In this document: piece after piece, positions 35,226 to 44,120 of the stretch
How positions within the stretch are numbered: the first letter of the stretch is position 1
How the letters are laid out: every line of letters starts with the position of its first letter
NCBI GenBank assembly: GCA_905233565.1
Contig: CAJOCL010000009.1
Coordinates: 1,054 to 54,769, forward strand
From: an uncultured Synergistales bacterium
GTDB taxonomy: Bacteria; Synergistota; Synergistia; Synergistales; Aminobacteriaceae
Reading direction: 5' to 3'
DNA: 53,716 bases
The notes under the pieces: model-generated
Databases searched by the model: none
Told to the model about the DNA's origin: nothing
The model's input: only the letters and a program-made list of their open reading frames with translations
Program-made: the position numbers and the translations under genes

Positions 35226-36650
35226 TTAATGTGTCATCAATATTTCAGCGGCCTCTTTCAGTGTGCTGTCTTCTCCTACATTTCCCGGAAATATAACGTA
35301 GGGCGTTGCTGGGAATCTGCTTTCCTCCCCTGTCTGCCACACTGGAATACCCGGCCTTATCTGCCCAAGAACAAGCGCACGTTTCACGCGCAGTGCCTTA
35401 GTTCCTACATCGCTTGAAGTTATTCCGCCTTTTGCGATTACGAATGACGGAGTAACGTTAAGCCTTCCGACCAGAGACTGTACAGCGTCAGAAATTTTCA
35501 CCGACAGCCTCAGCTCGTCTTCCTTATCTCCCGTATCTGCCGTTATCAATGCCCTTGTAGTATAACAGCATACAGTTTTGCCGGACGATATTGCTTTTTC
35601 CTCAAGATCCAGGCATCTCTGAACTTCTTTTGAAAAAGCCGCGTCATCCCGTACAAGTTTAGCATCAAGTTCAATGAACTCAATATTTTTCAGGGATTTT
35701 AACGCCTCGAGCTGCCTTGTTGTCTTTTCCGTGTGAGAGCCGACAACAATAACACCGCCGTTGTTGTTCCCTGCCTTAACCATGTCTTTGCGCGTCAGTA
35801 ACGGAATATCGGTAACGCCCCCCATTACTTTTACTATTGAAGCCGCTGTCCTGAACATGAAGACTTTGCCTTTTTTCATTGCCCTGAACAGCGCTATGCA
35901 GAAGACTTTTACATCAAGATAATCAACGGCATTGACGATAATTTTATTGAAATCTTTTACGGCCATTAACTGAGCCTCTATCGTGTCAATGTTCATTGCG
36001 TGAATGTCATCGAGTGATATACATGTAACACTGTCGGCCTTGAACTCACCGCCCGTTTTTTCCTCGATGTAAGACGGCATGTCGGCAGCCGTATAACCGA
36101 AAGTTTTGTCCTTTGCAAATTCAGTCTCATTTGCGGGGACTAACTCATCGCCGTATTTTACGTAATGTACGTTATTTATCGTAAATCTTCCGCCCTCTTT
36201 GAAAAACGGGCAGAGTATTTCGCCGTCTATGATCTTCCCGGTGTATTTTTCGTAGTCATCGCGCAAAATTTTTGTTTCGAGCGGGTAATGTCCGCGTAAT
36301 GTGCTGTCGCTTCTGCTGATGTAAATATATTCCCGTCCTGTTTCTTTTGCAACATCATTAACGACTGACGCGATCTCATTATGTGCTTTTATGGTCTGTT
36401 CCTGAGTGAATCCGCGTGAATTTGTGAGAACGTAGAATAAATTATTGCTCTCACGGAAACCGGCGAGAATCTCATCATGCCCCCAGCCCGTATAAACGTG
36501 AATGTCATGAACTGTCTGAACGCCTGTAGGATCGTCATCGAGTACGACAATCTTTCTGTTATTCTCAGCGATTTCACGCGCTAAAAGCTCATCAGCCTTT
36601 GCAGCGTCGATCTTTGGATATGAATCAAGTACTGACGCGTTAAGCCTCAT
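35226..36650 (-). CDS. Four-carbon acid sugar kinase family protein (DUF1537)
   Basis: 474 residues. Hallmarks are LDDDPTGVQTVHD (N-terminal phosphoacceptor region), ISRSDSTLRGHYPLE, and the C-terminal nucleotide-binding part with AKGGITSSDVGTKAL and PYVIFPGNVG. The family phosphorylates 2-oxotetronates in the catabolism of threonate and erythronate. The upstream dehydrogenase supports this role, but the aldolase/decarboxylase that would finish the pathway is not in the window. Overlaps the dehydrogenase by 11 bases and lies 4 bases from the nucleotidyltransferase-like gene. Confidence 0.88.
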   Translation of the reverse strand: MRLNASVLDSYPKIDAAKADELLAREIAENNRKIVVLDDDPTGVQTVHDIHVYTGWGHDEILAGFRESNNLFYVLTNSRGFTQEQTIKAHNEIASVVNDVAKETGREYIYISRSDSTLRGHYPLETKILRDDYEKYTGKIIDGEILCPFFKEGGRFTINNVHYVKYGDELVPANETEFAKDKTFGYTAADMPSYIEEKTGGEFKADSVTCISLDDIHAMNIDTIEAQLMAVKDFNKIIVNAVDYLDVKVFCIALFRAMKKGKVFMFRTAASIVKVMGGVTDIPLLTRKDMVKAGNNNGGVIVVGSHTEKTTRQLEALKSLKNIEFIELDAKLVRDDAAFSKEVQRCLDLEEKAISSGKTVCCYTTRALITADTGDKEDELRLSVKISDAVQSLVGRLNVTPSFVIAKGGITSSDVGTKALRVKRALVLGQIRPGIPVWQTGEESRFPATPYVIFPGNVGEDSTLKEAAEILMTH

Positions 36651-37548
36651 GCTTTTTCACCTCGACATCTGCCAGCCTCTCGAAATACTGGACTATTCCG
36701 CCGTGATCGTCTTCCATATGGCCGTGAATTTTGAGCGTCTGCAGTATTTCGTAAAGCTGTGCCGTATAAGGGATCGGGACATCAATTGCGTGAGCTGATT
36801 CAACACAGTTCTTTATGTCCTTGTGATTAATTCTTATCGGTCCGCCGGGCTTGAAATTGCGTTCGATAATCATCGGTATTTTTGCATCGAGAACGGCTGA
36901 ACCTGCAAGGCCGCCCCTGATTGCCTGATAGACTTTTGCGGGGTCTGCGCCTGCTTTGGCTGCAAAAACGAACGCTTCACTTACTACGGCTATTGTGTTG
37001 TTGACTATCATTTGATTTGCAAGTTTTGCCGTACTTCCTGAACCTGACGGGCCTATGAGCAGTGCGCTTGAGCCGAGAATGTCAAAATAAGGCTTCATTC
37101 TGTCAAAATCTGCCTTGTCGCCTCCGCACATTATGGCGAGTGTTGCATTTACCGCGCCCGGTTCACCGCCGGAAACAGGAGCATCAACAAATCCGACCCC
37201 CATAGCCTTTAACTTGTCATAGCAGAATTTTGACTCGACCGGCGTAACTGAACTCATATCACAGACTAGAGAGCCTGATTTTATGCCAGAAGCAACGCCG
37301 TCATTTCCGAAGAGAATTTCCTGAACTATACGACCGTTCGGAACCATTGTTATTATGATGCTGCACTCCCTGCCGATTTCCGCGTACGAAGCCTCACGCG
37401 CTCCGGCCTTTACGAGAGCGTTTACGGCATCTTTATTGAGATCCGAAACGAGAAGTTCAGAAGCGGGATCATCCTTTGCCTTCAGAAGGTTCAACGCCAT
37501 AGGCCTGCCCATAATTCCGAGTCCTATAAATCCGAGTTTTATTCCCAT
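36640..37548 (-). CDS. Beta-hydroxyacid dehydrogenase (GarR/LtnD-like)
   Basis: 302 residues. N-terminal Rossmann motif GFIGLGIMGRPMALNLLKA, PVSGGEPGAVNATLAIMCGG (substrate loop), GSGSTAKLANQMIVNNTIAVVSEAF with the catalytic Lys. It reduces or oxidises small hydroxyacids with NAD(P); with the DUF1537 kinase it would oxidise a four-carbon sugar acid. The frame is open from 37611, but GGAGG precedes ATG 37548 (MGIKLGFIG), which is the start. Confidence 0.92.
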   Translation of the reverse strand: MGIKLGFIGLGIMGRPMALNLLKAKDDPASELLVSDLNKDAVNALVKAGAREASYAEIGRECSIIITMVPNGRIVQEILFGNDGVASGIKSGSLVCDMSSVTPVESKFCYDKLKAMGVGFVDAPVSGGEPGAVNATLAIMCGGDKADFDRMKPYFDILGSSALLIGPSGSGSTAKLANQMIVNNTIAVVSEAFVFAAKAGADPAKVYQAIRGGLAGSAVLDAKIPMIIERNFKPGGPIRINHKDIKNCVESAHAIDVPIPYTAQLYEILQTLKIHGHMEDDHGGIVQYFERLADVEVKKHEA

Positions 37549-37647
37549 GATTCTTTTGCCTCCGTAATAAAATTTGTGCATATTTGCGTGTATCAGAGTA
37601 GAAATTTTCACAGCTTAAATTTTATCACTTTTCTTATAATTATCTGC

Positions 37648-37656
37648 TGTTATAAT
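37648..37656 (+). promoter_or_regulatory. Extended -10 promoter for the 80-codon gene
   Basis: TGTTATAAT with TATAAT at 37651-37656; a second TATAAT is at 37635-37640. No clear -35. Confidence 0.45.
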
Positions 37657-37698
37657 TACTTGTAATTAAAAAAATATAAACGCGGAGGTCAGAACAGC

Positions 37699-37941
37699 AT
37701 GAAGAATAAAATAACGGTCAGCAAGGCAAACGACATGATAACATTTTATTTTCATGTCGGAAAGAAACGTTTCTTCCTCTTCGTTCAGAAATACAGTAAA
37801 GGAGTCTATGATTTCTTTGAAGGCGGACGCTCTGAGGAAGAGATACGGAATTTCAGAATGTGGAACAAAAATCCACGACTTGACAAGACAATAAGCAAAA
37901 TACCTCTTTATATGAAGTACGTTCTGCGTTACGAAATATAG
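37699..37941 (+). CDS. Small hypothetical protein, 80 aa
   Basis: Not recognised. The product is basic and aromatic (FYFHVGKKRFFLFVQKYSKGVYDFF), without signal peptide or membrane helix; predicted alpha/beta. GGAGG precedes ATG by 12 bases, it has its own promoter and terminator, so it is a real standalone gene. Neighbours (a tetronate dehydrogenase and an LRR surface protein) give no hint of role. Confidence 0.7.
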   Translation: MKNKITVSKANDMITFYFHVGKKRFFLFVQKYSKGVYDFFEGGRSEEEIRNFRMWNKNPRLDKTISKIPLYMKYVLRYEI

Positions 37942-37951
37942 AAATATAAAA

Positions 37952-37986
37952 GACCCCCCGAATCAGCTTCAGGGGGTTTGTTTTTT
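37952..37986. terminator. Bidirectional terminator between the 80-codon gene and the LRR gene
   Basis: CCCCC (37955-37959) pairs with GGGGG (37972-37976), extended by GAA/TTC with one bulged base; T-rich tract at 37977-37986 for the plus strand and T-rich sequence on the minus strand too. Confidence 0.75.
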
Positions 37987-38000
37987 GATTTGTCCGTAGA

Positions 38001-41000
38001 TTATTCTGAAATGATGTAGACTTCTTCTGATTCGATTTCAGCGCCTTCACTTTCAGCCTTAACTATGACTTTGAAATCATTGTTTACGATTTCGGCCGGA
38101 AGGGTGAATCTGTTATCCTTAACAGTTACATCACTGACAATCTCATCATTGACGTAGACGGAAATATCCGAGACGTTCACGCCCCAGTCGCCTATGATAA
38201 ATTCAACCGGCTTTCCTGAACTGACTTTTACGAGATCGCTGTCCCTGCCCTCGTAAGTTTCGATTATGCTTTCACTTGCAACGCTAAGAGCTGCAGGAGC
38301 AATTATTTTTCCTTCTCTTTGAAGCCCTTTAGCTTGAAGTCCTTCAGCCTGAACAGTTACGGGGATTGCGGTTTTCAGGCTTTGAGTGCTTAACGTTCCT
38401 GATGAAGATTGAGAAGCCGGCGTCTGTTCCGTTGATGTTGATGATGAAGATGAAGGGCTGCCAGCGGCTTTGTTTGAAGATTGTGAAGTACCGGCTGAAG
38501 CTGCCGTTACCTTGACGGTGAATGCCTTAGTTGCTGCAACACTGTTCTTGTCTGCTGCCTTGACTGTGAAAGAAAAAGTTCCTGCCTTAGTGGGCTTGCC
38601 AGTAATTTTTCCTGTTGAAGCGTTAATGCTCATTCCGTCAGGGAGTAAACCTTTGCTGATTGTCCACTTGTAAGGTGATGTCCCGCCTGAAGCCTTTAAC
38701 GTCCATGTGTAAGAAGTATTTAATTTTGCCGAAGTCGGAACCGTTCCGCTGACTGCAGTTTTCGTTATCTTGACGGTGAATGATTTAGCTGCTGCAACAC
38801 TGTTCTTGTCAGCTGCTTTGAGCGTGAACGTGAAAGTTCCTGTCTTAGAGGGCTTGCCGGTAATTTTTCCTGTTGAAGCGTTAAGCGTCAGGCCGTCAGG
38901 AAGTGCGCCGTCACTTATTGACCACGCGTAGGGGGAAGCACCGCCCGAAGCCGTCGGAGTTCCCGTGTAAGCCTTTTTGACTATTCCTTTTGCCGGGACT
39001 GTTCCGCCGATTTCAGTTTTCGTTACTTTCATTGTAAAACTCTTAACGGCTGTTGTTCCGTTGGAATCTTTAAGCTGAACGGTGAACGTAAATGTTCCTG
39101 CCTTCGTGAACTTTCCCGTAATTTTCCCCGTGCTTGCCGCTAGTTTCAGGCCGTTGGGAAGTTTACCGCTGCTTATGCTCCAGGTGTAAGGGTTTTTTCC
39201 GCCCATTCCCTTTAACGTTACGCTGTATGATGATCCCTGAGTCATGGCCGTTACATCACCCGACACTTGGGGCGTTAAATCCGTGATTATCGTAACGGTA
39301 CGGACTAACATGACGTAATCATCGCAGCAAACTGAAATATTCTTTGCACAGTTGCTTACATCAAGCGCACTCAGAGCATTATATCTGCAAACCAGCCCCG
39401 TTAAAGCCGGACAGCCGCTAACATTGAGGGTTTGTAACTGGTTGCCTTTGCAAGACAAATATTTTAGAGCAGCGTTTTTGCTGACATTCAGGGTGGACAG
39501 CTGATTAAAATCGCATGTCAGCTTCACCAATGCCGGACATTTACTCGCATTAAGCGTAGTTAATTGATTATTGTTGCAATCAAGAACAATCAGAGATGTG
39601 CATTTAGTTATGTCAAGTTTAGTCAGCTGATTATACCCGCAATTTAACTTGGTTAAGGCCGTACATTTGCTTACGTTAAGCGTTTTGAGCTGACCGCCTC
39701 CACAGTCCAGTTCAAGTAATGACGAACAACCGCTAACATTAAGGGTCTGCAGCTGATTGCCTCCGCAGATCAGTTCAAGTAATGACGTACATTTACTGAC
39801 ATCAAGTTTAGTCAGCTGATTATACCCGCAATTTAACTTGGTTAAAGCCGTACATTTGCTTACGTCAAGCGTTTTGAGCTGACCGCCTGCGCAGCGCAGT
39901 TCAAGTAATGACGAACAACCGCTAACATTAAGGGTTTGCAGCTGATTTCCTTCGCAGATCAGTTCAAGTAATGACGAACAACCGCTAACATTAAGGGTCT
40001 GCAGCTGATTGCCTCCGCCGCAGCTCAGTTCAAGTAATGATGTACATTTGCTGACATTAAGTTTTTTCAGCTGATTATTCCAGCAGTCCAGTTTACTTAA
40101 TGCCGTACATTTGCTGACATCAAGCGCGGTCAGCTGATTATCAGCGCAATACAGGATAAGCAGGGCTGTACAGTCGCTAACGTCAAGTGTAGTAAGCTGA
40201 TTACCGTTGCAGCTGAACTCAACAAGAGACGAACAGCCGCTTACATTAAGTGTAGTGAGCTGATTTATATCACAACCGAGATAATTTAGTTTATTGCATC
40301 CGCTGACATCAAGCGTAGTAAGCTGGTTTTCAGCGCAACCCAAACAAACTAAATCTTTACATTTGCTGACATCAAGTGTAGTAAGCTGATTTGCATTGCA
40401 GTACAGATCCGTTAAGGCCGTATTTTTGCTGACATTGAGCGATGTAAGGCGGTTACGCTCACAGTTCATGCTGTTTAACAGCGTGCATTTGCTGACGTTA
40501 AGCGAGGTAAGGAGGTTATCCCAGCACTGCAGATTTCTCAAATTCGTACACTTGCTTAAATTAAGCGAAGTAAGACGGTTATTCCAGCATTCGAGACCCA
40601 TTAAAGACTTGCAGCTTGTTAAATCAAGTTTTGTCAGCTGATTATCATTGCAGTGAAGCTCAATCAAGTTTGAACAGCCGCTGACTTTCAGGGAAGTCAT
40701 GCCGTTGTTCCAACAGAACAGCTCAACTAAGGCCGTGTTTTTGCTGACATCAAGAGTGCTGATACGGTTATCATGACAGTGAAGCCTCTCCAAAGCCGTG
40801 AAGTACTCAATTCCTTTGAGGCTGGATATTGAGGTATTTGCGACGAAAAATTCCCTAACGTCAGAAATTTCCGCCTCGCTGAGTTTTCCGTCTCCGTTCC
40901 TGTCGCATTCTCTGACGGCATTGCGGAACGATTCATCCGGAAAATTCGCTTCGTTAATCTGAACCGGATCCGCAAAAGCTACTGTTGCTGCTGCTATCGT

Positions 41001-41039
41001 TAATACGAGAAACAGTACAAATAATAATACTTTTTTCAT
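38001..41039 (-). CDS. Secreted leucine-rich repeat protein with Ig-like domains and conserved C-terminal domain
   Basis: 1012 residues. Signal peptide (~1-23, TIAAATVAFA); an EF-hand-like loop DRNGDGKLSEAEI (47-59); 23 LRR units of 21 residues (81-564, pattern LxxLxCxxNqLtxLdvSkc, most with a Cys); three putative Ig (He_PIG type) domains (~590-835) with PYTWSIS and STGKITGK blocks; a Ser/Thr-rich linker; and a 95-residue C-terminal domain (918-1012) shared with the M23 protein nearby. Probably a surface protein binding host or dietary ligands. RBS GGAGGG, 10 bases before ATG; promoter at 41081-41110. The regulator gene behind it is separate. Confidence 0.9.
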   Translation of the reverse strand: MKKVLLFVLFLVLTIAAATVAFADPVQINEANFPDESFRNAVRECDRNGDGKLSEAEISDVREFFVANTSISSLKGIEYFTALERLHCHDNRISTLDVSKNTALVELFCWNNGMTSLKVSGCSNLIELHCNDNQLTKLDLTSCKSLMGLECWNNRLTSLNLSKCTNLRNLQCWDNLLTSLNVSKCTLLNSMNCERNRLTSLNVSKNTALTDLYCNANQLTTLDVSKCKDLVCLGCAENQLTTLDVSGCNKLNYLGCDINQLTTLNVSGCSSLVEFSCNGNQLTTLDVSDCTALLILYCADNQLTALDVSKCTALSKLDCWNNQLKKLNVSKCTSLLELSCGGGNQLQTLNVSGCSSLLELICEGNQLQTLNVSGCSSLLELRCAGGQLKTLDVSKCTALTKLNCGYNQLTKLDVSKCTSLLELICGGNQLQTLNVSGCSSLLELDCGGGQLKTLNVSKCTALTKLNCGYNQLTKLDITKCTSLIVLDCNNNQLTTLNASKCPALVKLTCDFNQLSTLNVSKNAALKYLSCKGNQLQTLNVSGCPALTGLVCRYNALSALDVSNCAKNISVCCDDYVMLVRTVTIITDLTPQVSGDVTAMTQGSSYSVTLKGMGGKNPYTWSISSGKLPNGLKLAASTGKITGKFTKAGTFTFTVQLKDSNGTTAVKSFTMKVTKTEIGGTVPAKGIVKKAYTGTPTASGGASPYAWSISDGALPDGLTLNASTGKITGKPSKTGTFTFTLKAADKNSVAAAKSFTVKITKTAVSGTVPTSAKLNTSYTWTLKASGGTSPYKWTISKGLLPDGMSINASTGKITGKPTKAGTFSFTVKAADKNSVAATKAFTVKVTAASAGTSQSSNKAAGSPSSSSSTSTEQTPASQSSSGTLSTQSLKTAIPVTVQAEGLQAKGLQREGKIIAPAALSVASESIIETYEGRDSDLVKVSSGKPVEFIIGDWGVNVSDISVYVNDEIVSDVTVKDNRFTLPAEIVNNDFKVIVKAESEGAEIESEEVYIISE
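39348..40799 (-). repeat. 23 tandem 63-bp LRR-coding repeats
   Basis: Period 63 bp (one unit is 66 bp). The core is L-x-x-L-x-C-x-x-N-x-L-x-x-L-D/N-V-S-x-C. Units 14-16 and 17-19 are nearly identical as a block, so 39600-39977 is a tandem pair of 189-bp higher-order repeats that should be prone to slippage. Confidence 0.9.
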
Positions 41040-41080
41040 GGAGATTTTTCCCTCCTTATAAATTTTTATTTAGTAATTTT

Positions 41081-41110
41081 ATTATAAGCATGACATCTTC
41101 AAACTTGCAA
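41081..41110 (-). promoter_or_regulatory. Sigma-70-like promoter of the LRR gene
   Basis: On the minus strand: -35 TTGCAA (41110-41105), 18-base spacer, -10 TATAAT (41086-41081). It gives a short leader with RBS GGAGGG. Confidence 0.55.
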
Positions 41111-41158
41111 TATAAATTTTTGTAAAAATTACGTAAATGAAGCAATGAGCCTTTGTCA

Positions 41159-41509
41159 TTATTTAGCAGTGCTGTTGTCAATCATTCTGTCAACACGCTC
41201 CCAGAATTGCTGTGCGAATGCTGAAGTTGCGGGAACTTCAAGCCTCTGTGAACCCATTTCAAAAACGAGTACGCCTTTATTTTCAATTACAGAACGTTCT
41301 TTGATTTCAGAGTTTTCACCTCTCATGAAATAGTCGACAGGTTTTTCAAACACTTCAGATAGTTTTATCATATAATAATGACTTGGGTTAGATGCACCAC
41401 GTTCCCAGCGGGATATAACGTTTCCTTCAGTTCCAACAAGAGAAGCTAAATCAGACTGTGTTAATCCTTTTTCCTTTCTTAACTCTTTAATCAGTGTTCC
41501 GTCAATCAA
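41159..41509 (-). CDS. XRE-family transcriptional regulator
   Basis: 116 residues. HTH_3 domain at 5-60 (ELRKEKGLTQSDLASLVGTEGNVISRWERGASNP), then a helical C-terminal part with no recognised effector domain. It starts at TTG 41509 with GAGGTGA six bases before. It lies between the LRR gene (same strand, 120 bases further on) and the divergent M23 gene, so one or both could be targets; the intergenic AACTAGGCT repeats are candidate sites. Confidence 0.85.
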   Translation of the reverse strand: MIDGTLIKELRKEKGLTQSDLASLVGTEGNVISRWERGASNPSHYYMIKLSEVFEKPVDYFMRGENSEIKERSVIENKGVLVFEMGSQRLEVPATSAFAQQFWERVDRMIDNSTAK

Positions 41510-41614
41510 TGATAATCACCTCTTTAATTAAAGATTAAATATAGACTTTTAGAACTAGGCTGCACAAGGTTATTCGAGGCTAGATATTGATGATAAATTG
41601 AATATTGAATGCTA

Positions 41615-41643
41615 TTGACAAAAATAAAAACGTAATTTATAGC
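41615..41643 (+). promoter_or_regulatory. Sigma-70 promoter upstream of the M23 gene
   Basis: TTGACA (41615-41620), exactly 17 bases, then TATAGC (41638-41643). The leader of ~115 bases ends in AAAGGATG before ATG 41765. The rest of 41510-41764 holds no gene that I can support. Confidence 0.6.
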
Positions 41644-41764
41644 CATTAATAAATCCAAGTTTTTGAAGTCTAATAAAGCATATATCCAACTTGCAAGTTC
41701 ATTAAATGCCATAAAAGACTAATATTAAAACTAGGCTCAATTTTTAAAAAAGGATGATATTTTC

Positions 41765-44008
41765 ATGAAGAGCAAAAAGGTTTTACGTCTTATTGTTCTA
41801 ACGTTGTGTTCCATCCTGCTATTTTCAGAGCAGGGCTATGCTGAAGTTTTTGACTGGCCTGTACTGGGATATACAACTCTTACTACTACGTACTACTATA
41901 TTAGTGGTAACCCACACTCATGCCGGTATTGGTGCGATGGGAAACCTGCAGGTATAGACATTGCTGTCCCGTCAGGCACACAGATAAAAGCTCCGGCAGA
42001 TGGTGTAGTGCAAAGTCTTGCAAACTTAGGAAATACAAGTTTCGGAAAGTATTTCGAGATAAAACACGATGATGGGAATATAACGCTTTATGCTCATCTC
42101 AGTGAGTTTAAGGTGTATAACGGTCAGCGTGTCTATAGGGGCGATGTCATTGCACTCAGCGGAAGTACAGGAAATTCCACAGGTCCGCATTTGCATTTCG
42201 AGATGTCGAACTACGACACTTATCGTTATTACTTCGACCCTAATTATCCTGAACCTGATAACACGATTAATCCCGGACTGCGTATGCTGAATACAACAAA
42301 ATACGCAAAAGCATTCACGCTTACGTCAGGAAGATACACCGGCGTATACACAAATTCAAACTTGACAACAAGGGTTTCAGCTAATGCGTGGACAGGCGAA
42401 AATGACGAAGATTGGATTACAGGTGTCGGCAGGAACAGCAGTGGCGTATTGTATGCACGTATCTCGTACCCTGTCGGCAGCAGCAGGCAGACAGCATATG
42501 TGAATTTGCATGATGTATTCGTTCCCGGTAATGTAAACGAAGAGCCTAAAACGGCTGTAGTAAAATCAAAGGCTCTTTATAAGCGCAAAAATTCAGGTCA
42601 GAATAGTGATTACTGGATTGATGCCGGAGATACTGTCTATCTGCTCACGAAAGATGACGGCTGGTATCAGGTAATGTACCCGATAACGGGATATTCGTAC
42701 TGGCGTATTGCATGGATGCCTGAGAGTGAGTACAACAGGATTATGCCTAGTCCTGTTACAATAAAATACACATTCAAGAATGGAACTGTGGGTACGTCAT
42801 ATTCTGACTGGGTAAGTGCAAGCAACGGCACATATCCTTATACATGGACAAAAGCAAGCGGCAGTCTACTGCCCGGTTTGAGTTTAAGCTCATCTGGAAT
42901 AACGGCTACATTATCAGGCACTCCGACTCAAGCAGGTACGTATAACTTTGCGCTCAAGGTTACTGATAAAAATGGAAATACTGCTATAAAATTGTTCACT
43001 ATTATCATAGAGCCTAAAACACTTGCTATAAGTTGGACATTTAAGAATGGGACTATAGGCACGTCATATTCTGACTGGATAAGTGTAAGCGGCGGTACGT
43101 CTCCTTATACGTGGAAAAAGTCAAGCGGCAGTTTCCCGACCGGTTTGAAGCTGACTTATTCAGGAACAAAGGCCACATTATCTGGGAAACCGACTAAAGC
43201 AGGAACGTATATTTTCACACTCAAAGTTACTGACAAAAACGGAGTATCTGAATCAAAGGCGTTTATGGTAATTGTAACTAAGACTACGATCAACGGTACA
43301 CTGACAGCAGGAATGCGCGGAGTATCGTACACGGGTATGCTAATTGCAACGGGCGGTACTTCACCTTACACGTGGACAATAAGCAAGGGCAGTCTTCCTA
43401 CTGGTCTGAAGATTAACGCCAGCTCCGGCAGAATTACAGGAACGCCTACAAAAGCCGGCACGTTCTCATTCACCGTAAAAGTAAAAGACAAGAACGGTAT
43501 TACAGCAACAAAAGCCTACACTGTGAAGATAACGGAAGCCTCATCAAAGACTTCTCAGCCTGAGCAGGCTACTACGAAGACAACAACACCGCCCGTAGAA
43601 TCACTGTCTGAAACTGATACGGTAAACACTCCAAGCGTTGCGGTTCCAGTTCCGGGAGAAGATCAGACCGAAACGCTCACAGAACTTCAGAATAACGGGA
43701 CAGCAGGTTTTGCCGTAACTCTTAATGTAGCCAGTGAAGATATTGTTGCCTCTCATGACGGAAAAGACAGCGATCTCGTTACGGTCACAGCAGATAATGC
43801 GCTGAAATTCATATTGGGCAATTTGAGCGCAGATGTTTCGGCAATAACCGTATACATTGATGACAATGCTGTTGAAGGAGTAATTGTTGAGGATAACAGT
43901 TTCACCCTCCCGGCTGAAATGGTACACGATGATTTCAAAGTCGGCGTAAAGGCTCAAAGCGGAGATATTGAACTGGAATCCGAAGAGCTTTACATCATTT
44001 CCGAGTAG
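41765..44008 (+). CDS. Secreted M23-type peptidase-like protein with SH3-like and Ig-like domains
   Basis: 747 residues. Signal peptide (~1-26, ending GYA); M23/LytM domain (~55-150) with GIDIAVPSG (D65), YAHLSEF (H111) and PHLHFEM (H142, H144); SH3-like region (~185-325); three putative Ig domains (332-592) like those of the LRR protein; a linker; and a 95-residue C-terminal domain (653-747). The first zinc ligand of M23 (His four residues before D65) is a Pro (P61), so hydrolysis is doubtful unless H51 substitutes. Likely a surface or wall-binding protein. Confidence 0.85.
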   Translation: MKSKKVLRLIVLTLCSILLFSEQGYAEVFDWPVLGYTTLTTTYYYISGNPHSCRYWCDGKPAGIDIAVPSGTQIKAPADGVVQSLANLGNTSFGKYFEIKHDDGNITLYAHLSEFKVYNGQRVYRGDVIALSGSTGNSTGPHLHFEMSNYDTYRYYFDPNYPEPDNTINPGLRMLNTTKYAKAFTLTSGRYTGVYTNSNLTTRVSANAWTGENDEDWITGVGRNSSGVLYARISYPVGSSRQTAYVNLHDVFVPGNVNEEPKTAVVKSKALYKRKNSGQNSDYWIDAGDTVYLLTKDDGWYQVMYPITGYSYWRIAWMPESEYNRIMPSPVTIKYTFKNGTVGTSYSDWVSASNGTYPYTWTKASGSLLPGLSLSSSGITATLSGTPTQAGTYNFALKVTDKNGNTAIKLFTIIIEPKTLAISWTFKNGTIGTSYSDWISVSGGTSPYTWKKSSGSFPTGLKLTYSGTKATLSGKPTKAGTYIFTLKVTDKNGVSESKAFMVIVTKTTINGTLTAGMRGVSYTGMLIATGGTSPYTWTISKGSLPTGLKINASSGRITGTPTKAGTFSFTVKVKDKNGITATKAYTVKITEASSKTSQPEQATTKTTTPPVESLSETDTVNTPSVAVPVPGEDQTETLTELQNNGTAGFAVTLNVASEDIVASHDGKDSDLVTVTADNALKFILGNLSADVSAITVYIDDNAVEGVIVEDNSFTLPAEMVHDDFKVGVKAQSGDIELESEELYIISE

Positions 44009-44020
44009 CATGTAACATTA

Positions 44021-44055
44021 AATCCCCCTGAAATTAAATTGGGGGGATTTTTTTT
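44021..44055 (+). terminator. Terminator after the M23 gene
   Basis: AATCCCCC (44021-44028) pairs with GGGGGGATT (44041-44049), then a T run to 44055. Confidence 0.85.
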
Positions 44056-44120
44056 CAGGGCTTGACAGATCTGCCATAATAGAATCATCATAATTAATTA
44101 AAGGAGACGTAAAAAATAAA

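Noticed and set aside
39348-40799. CRISPR-like array of regular 63-bp repeats
   Set aside because: The repeats are in frame, encode LRR units without unique spacers, and no cas gene is near.
41524-41712. 62-codon minus-strand ORF between the XRE and M23 genes
   Set aside because: No RBS or promoter, low-complexity composition, and it covers the M23 promoter on the other strand.
44062-44094. Perfect TTGACA before the flavoredoxin-like gene as a sigma-70 promoter
   Set aside because: No acceptable -10 is found at 16-18 bases; the nearest CATAAT hexamers are at 7 and 21 bases.
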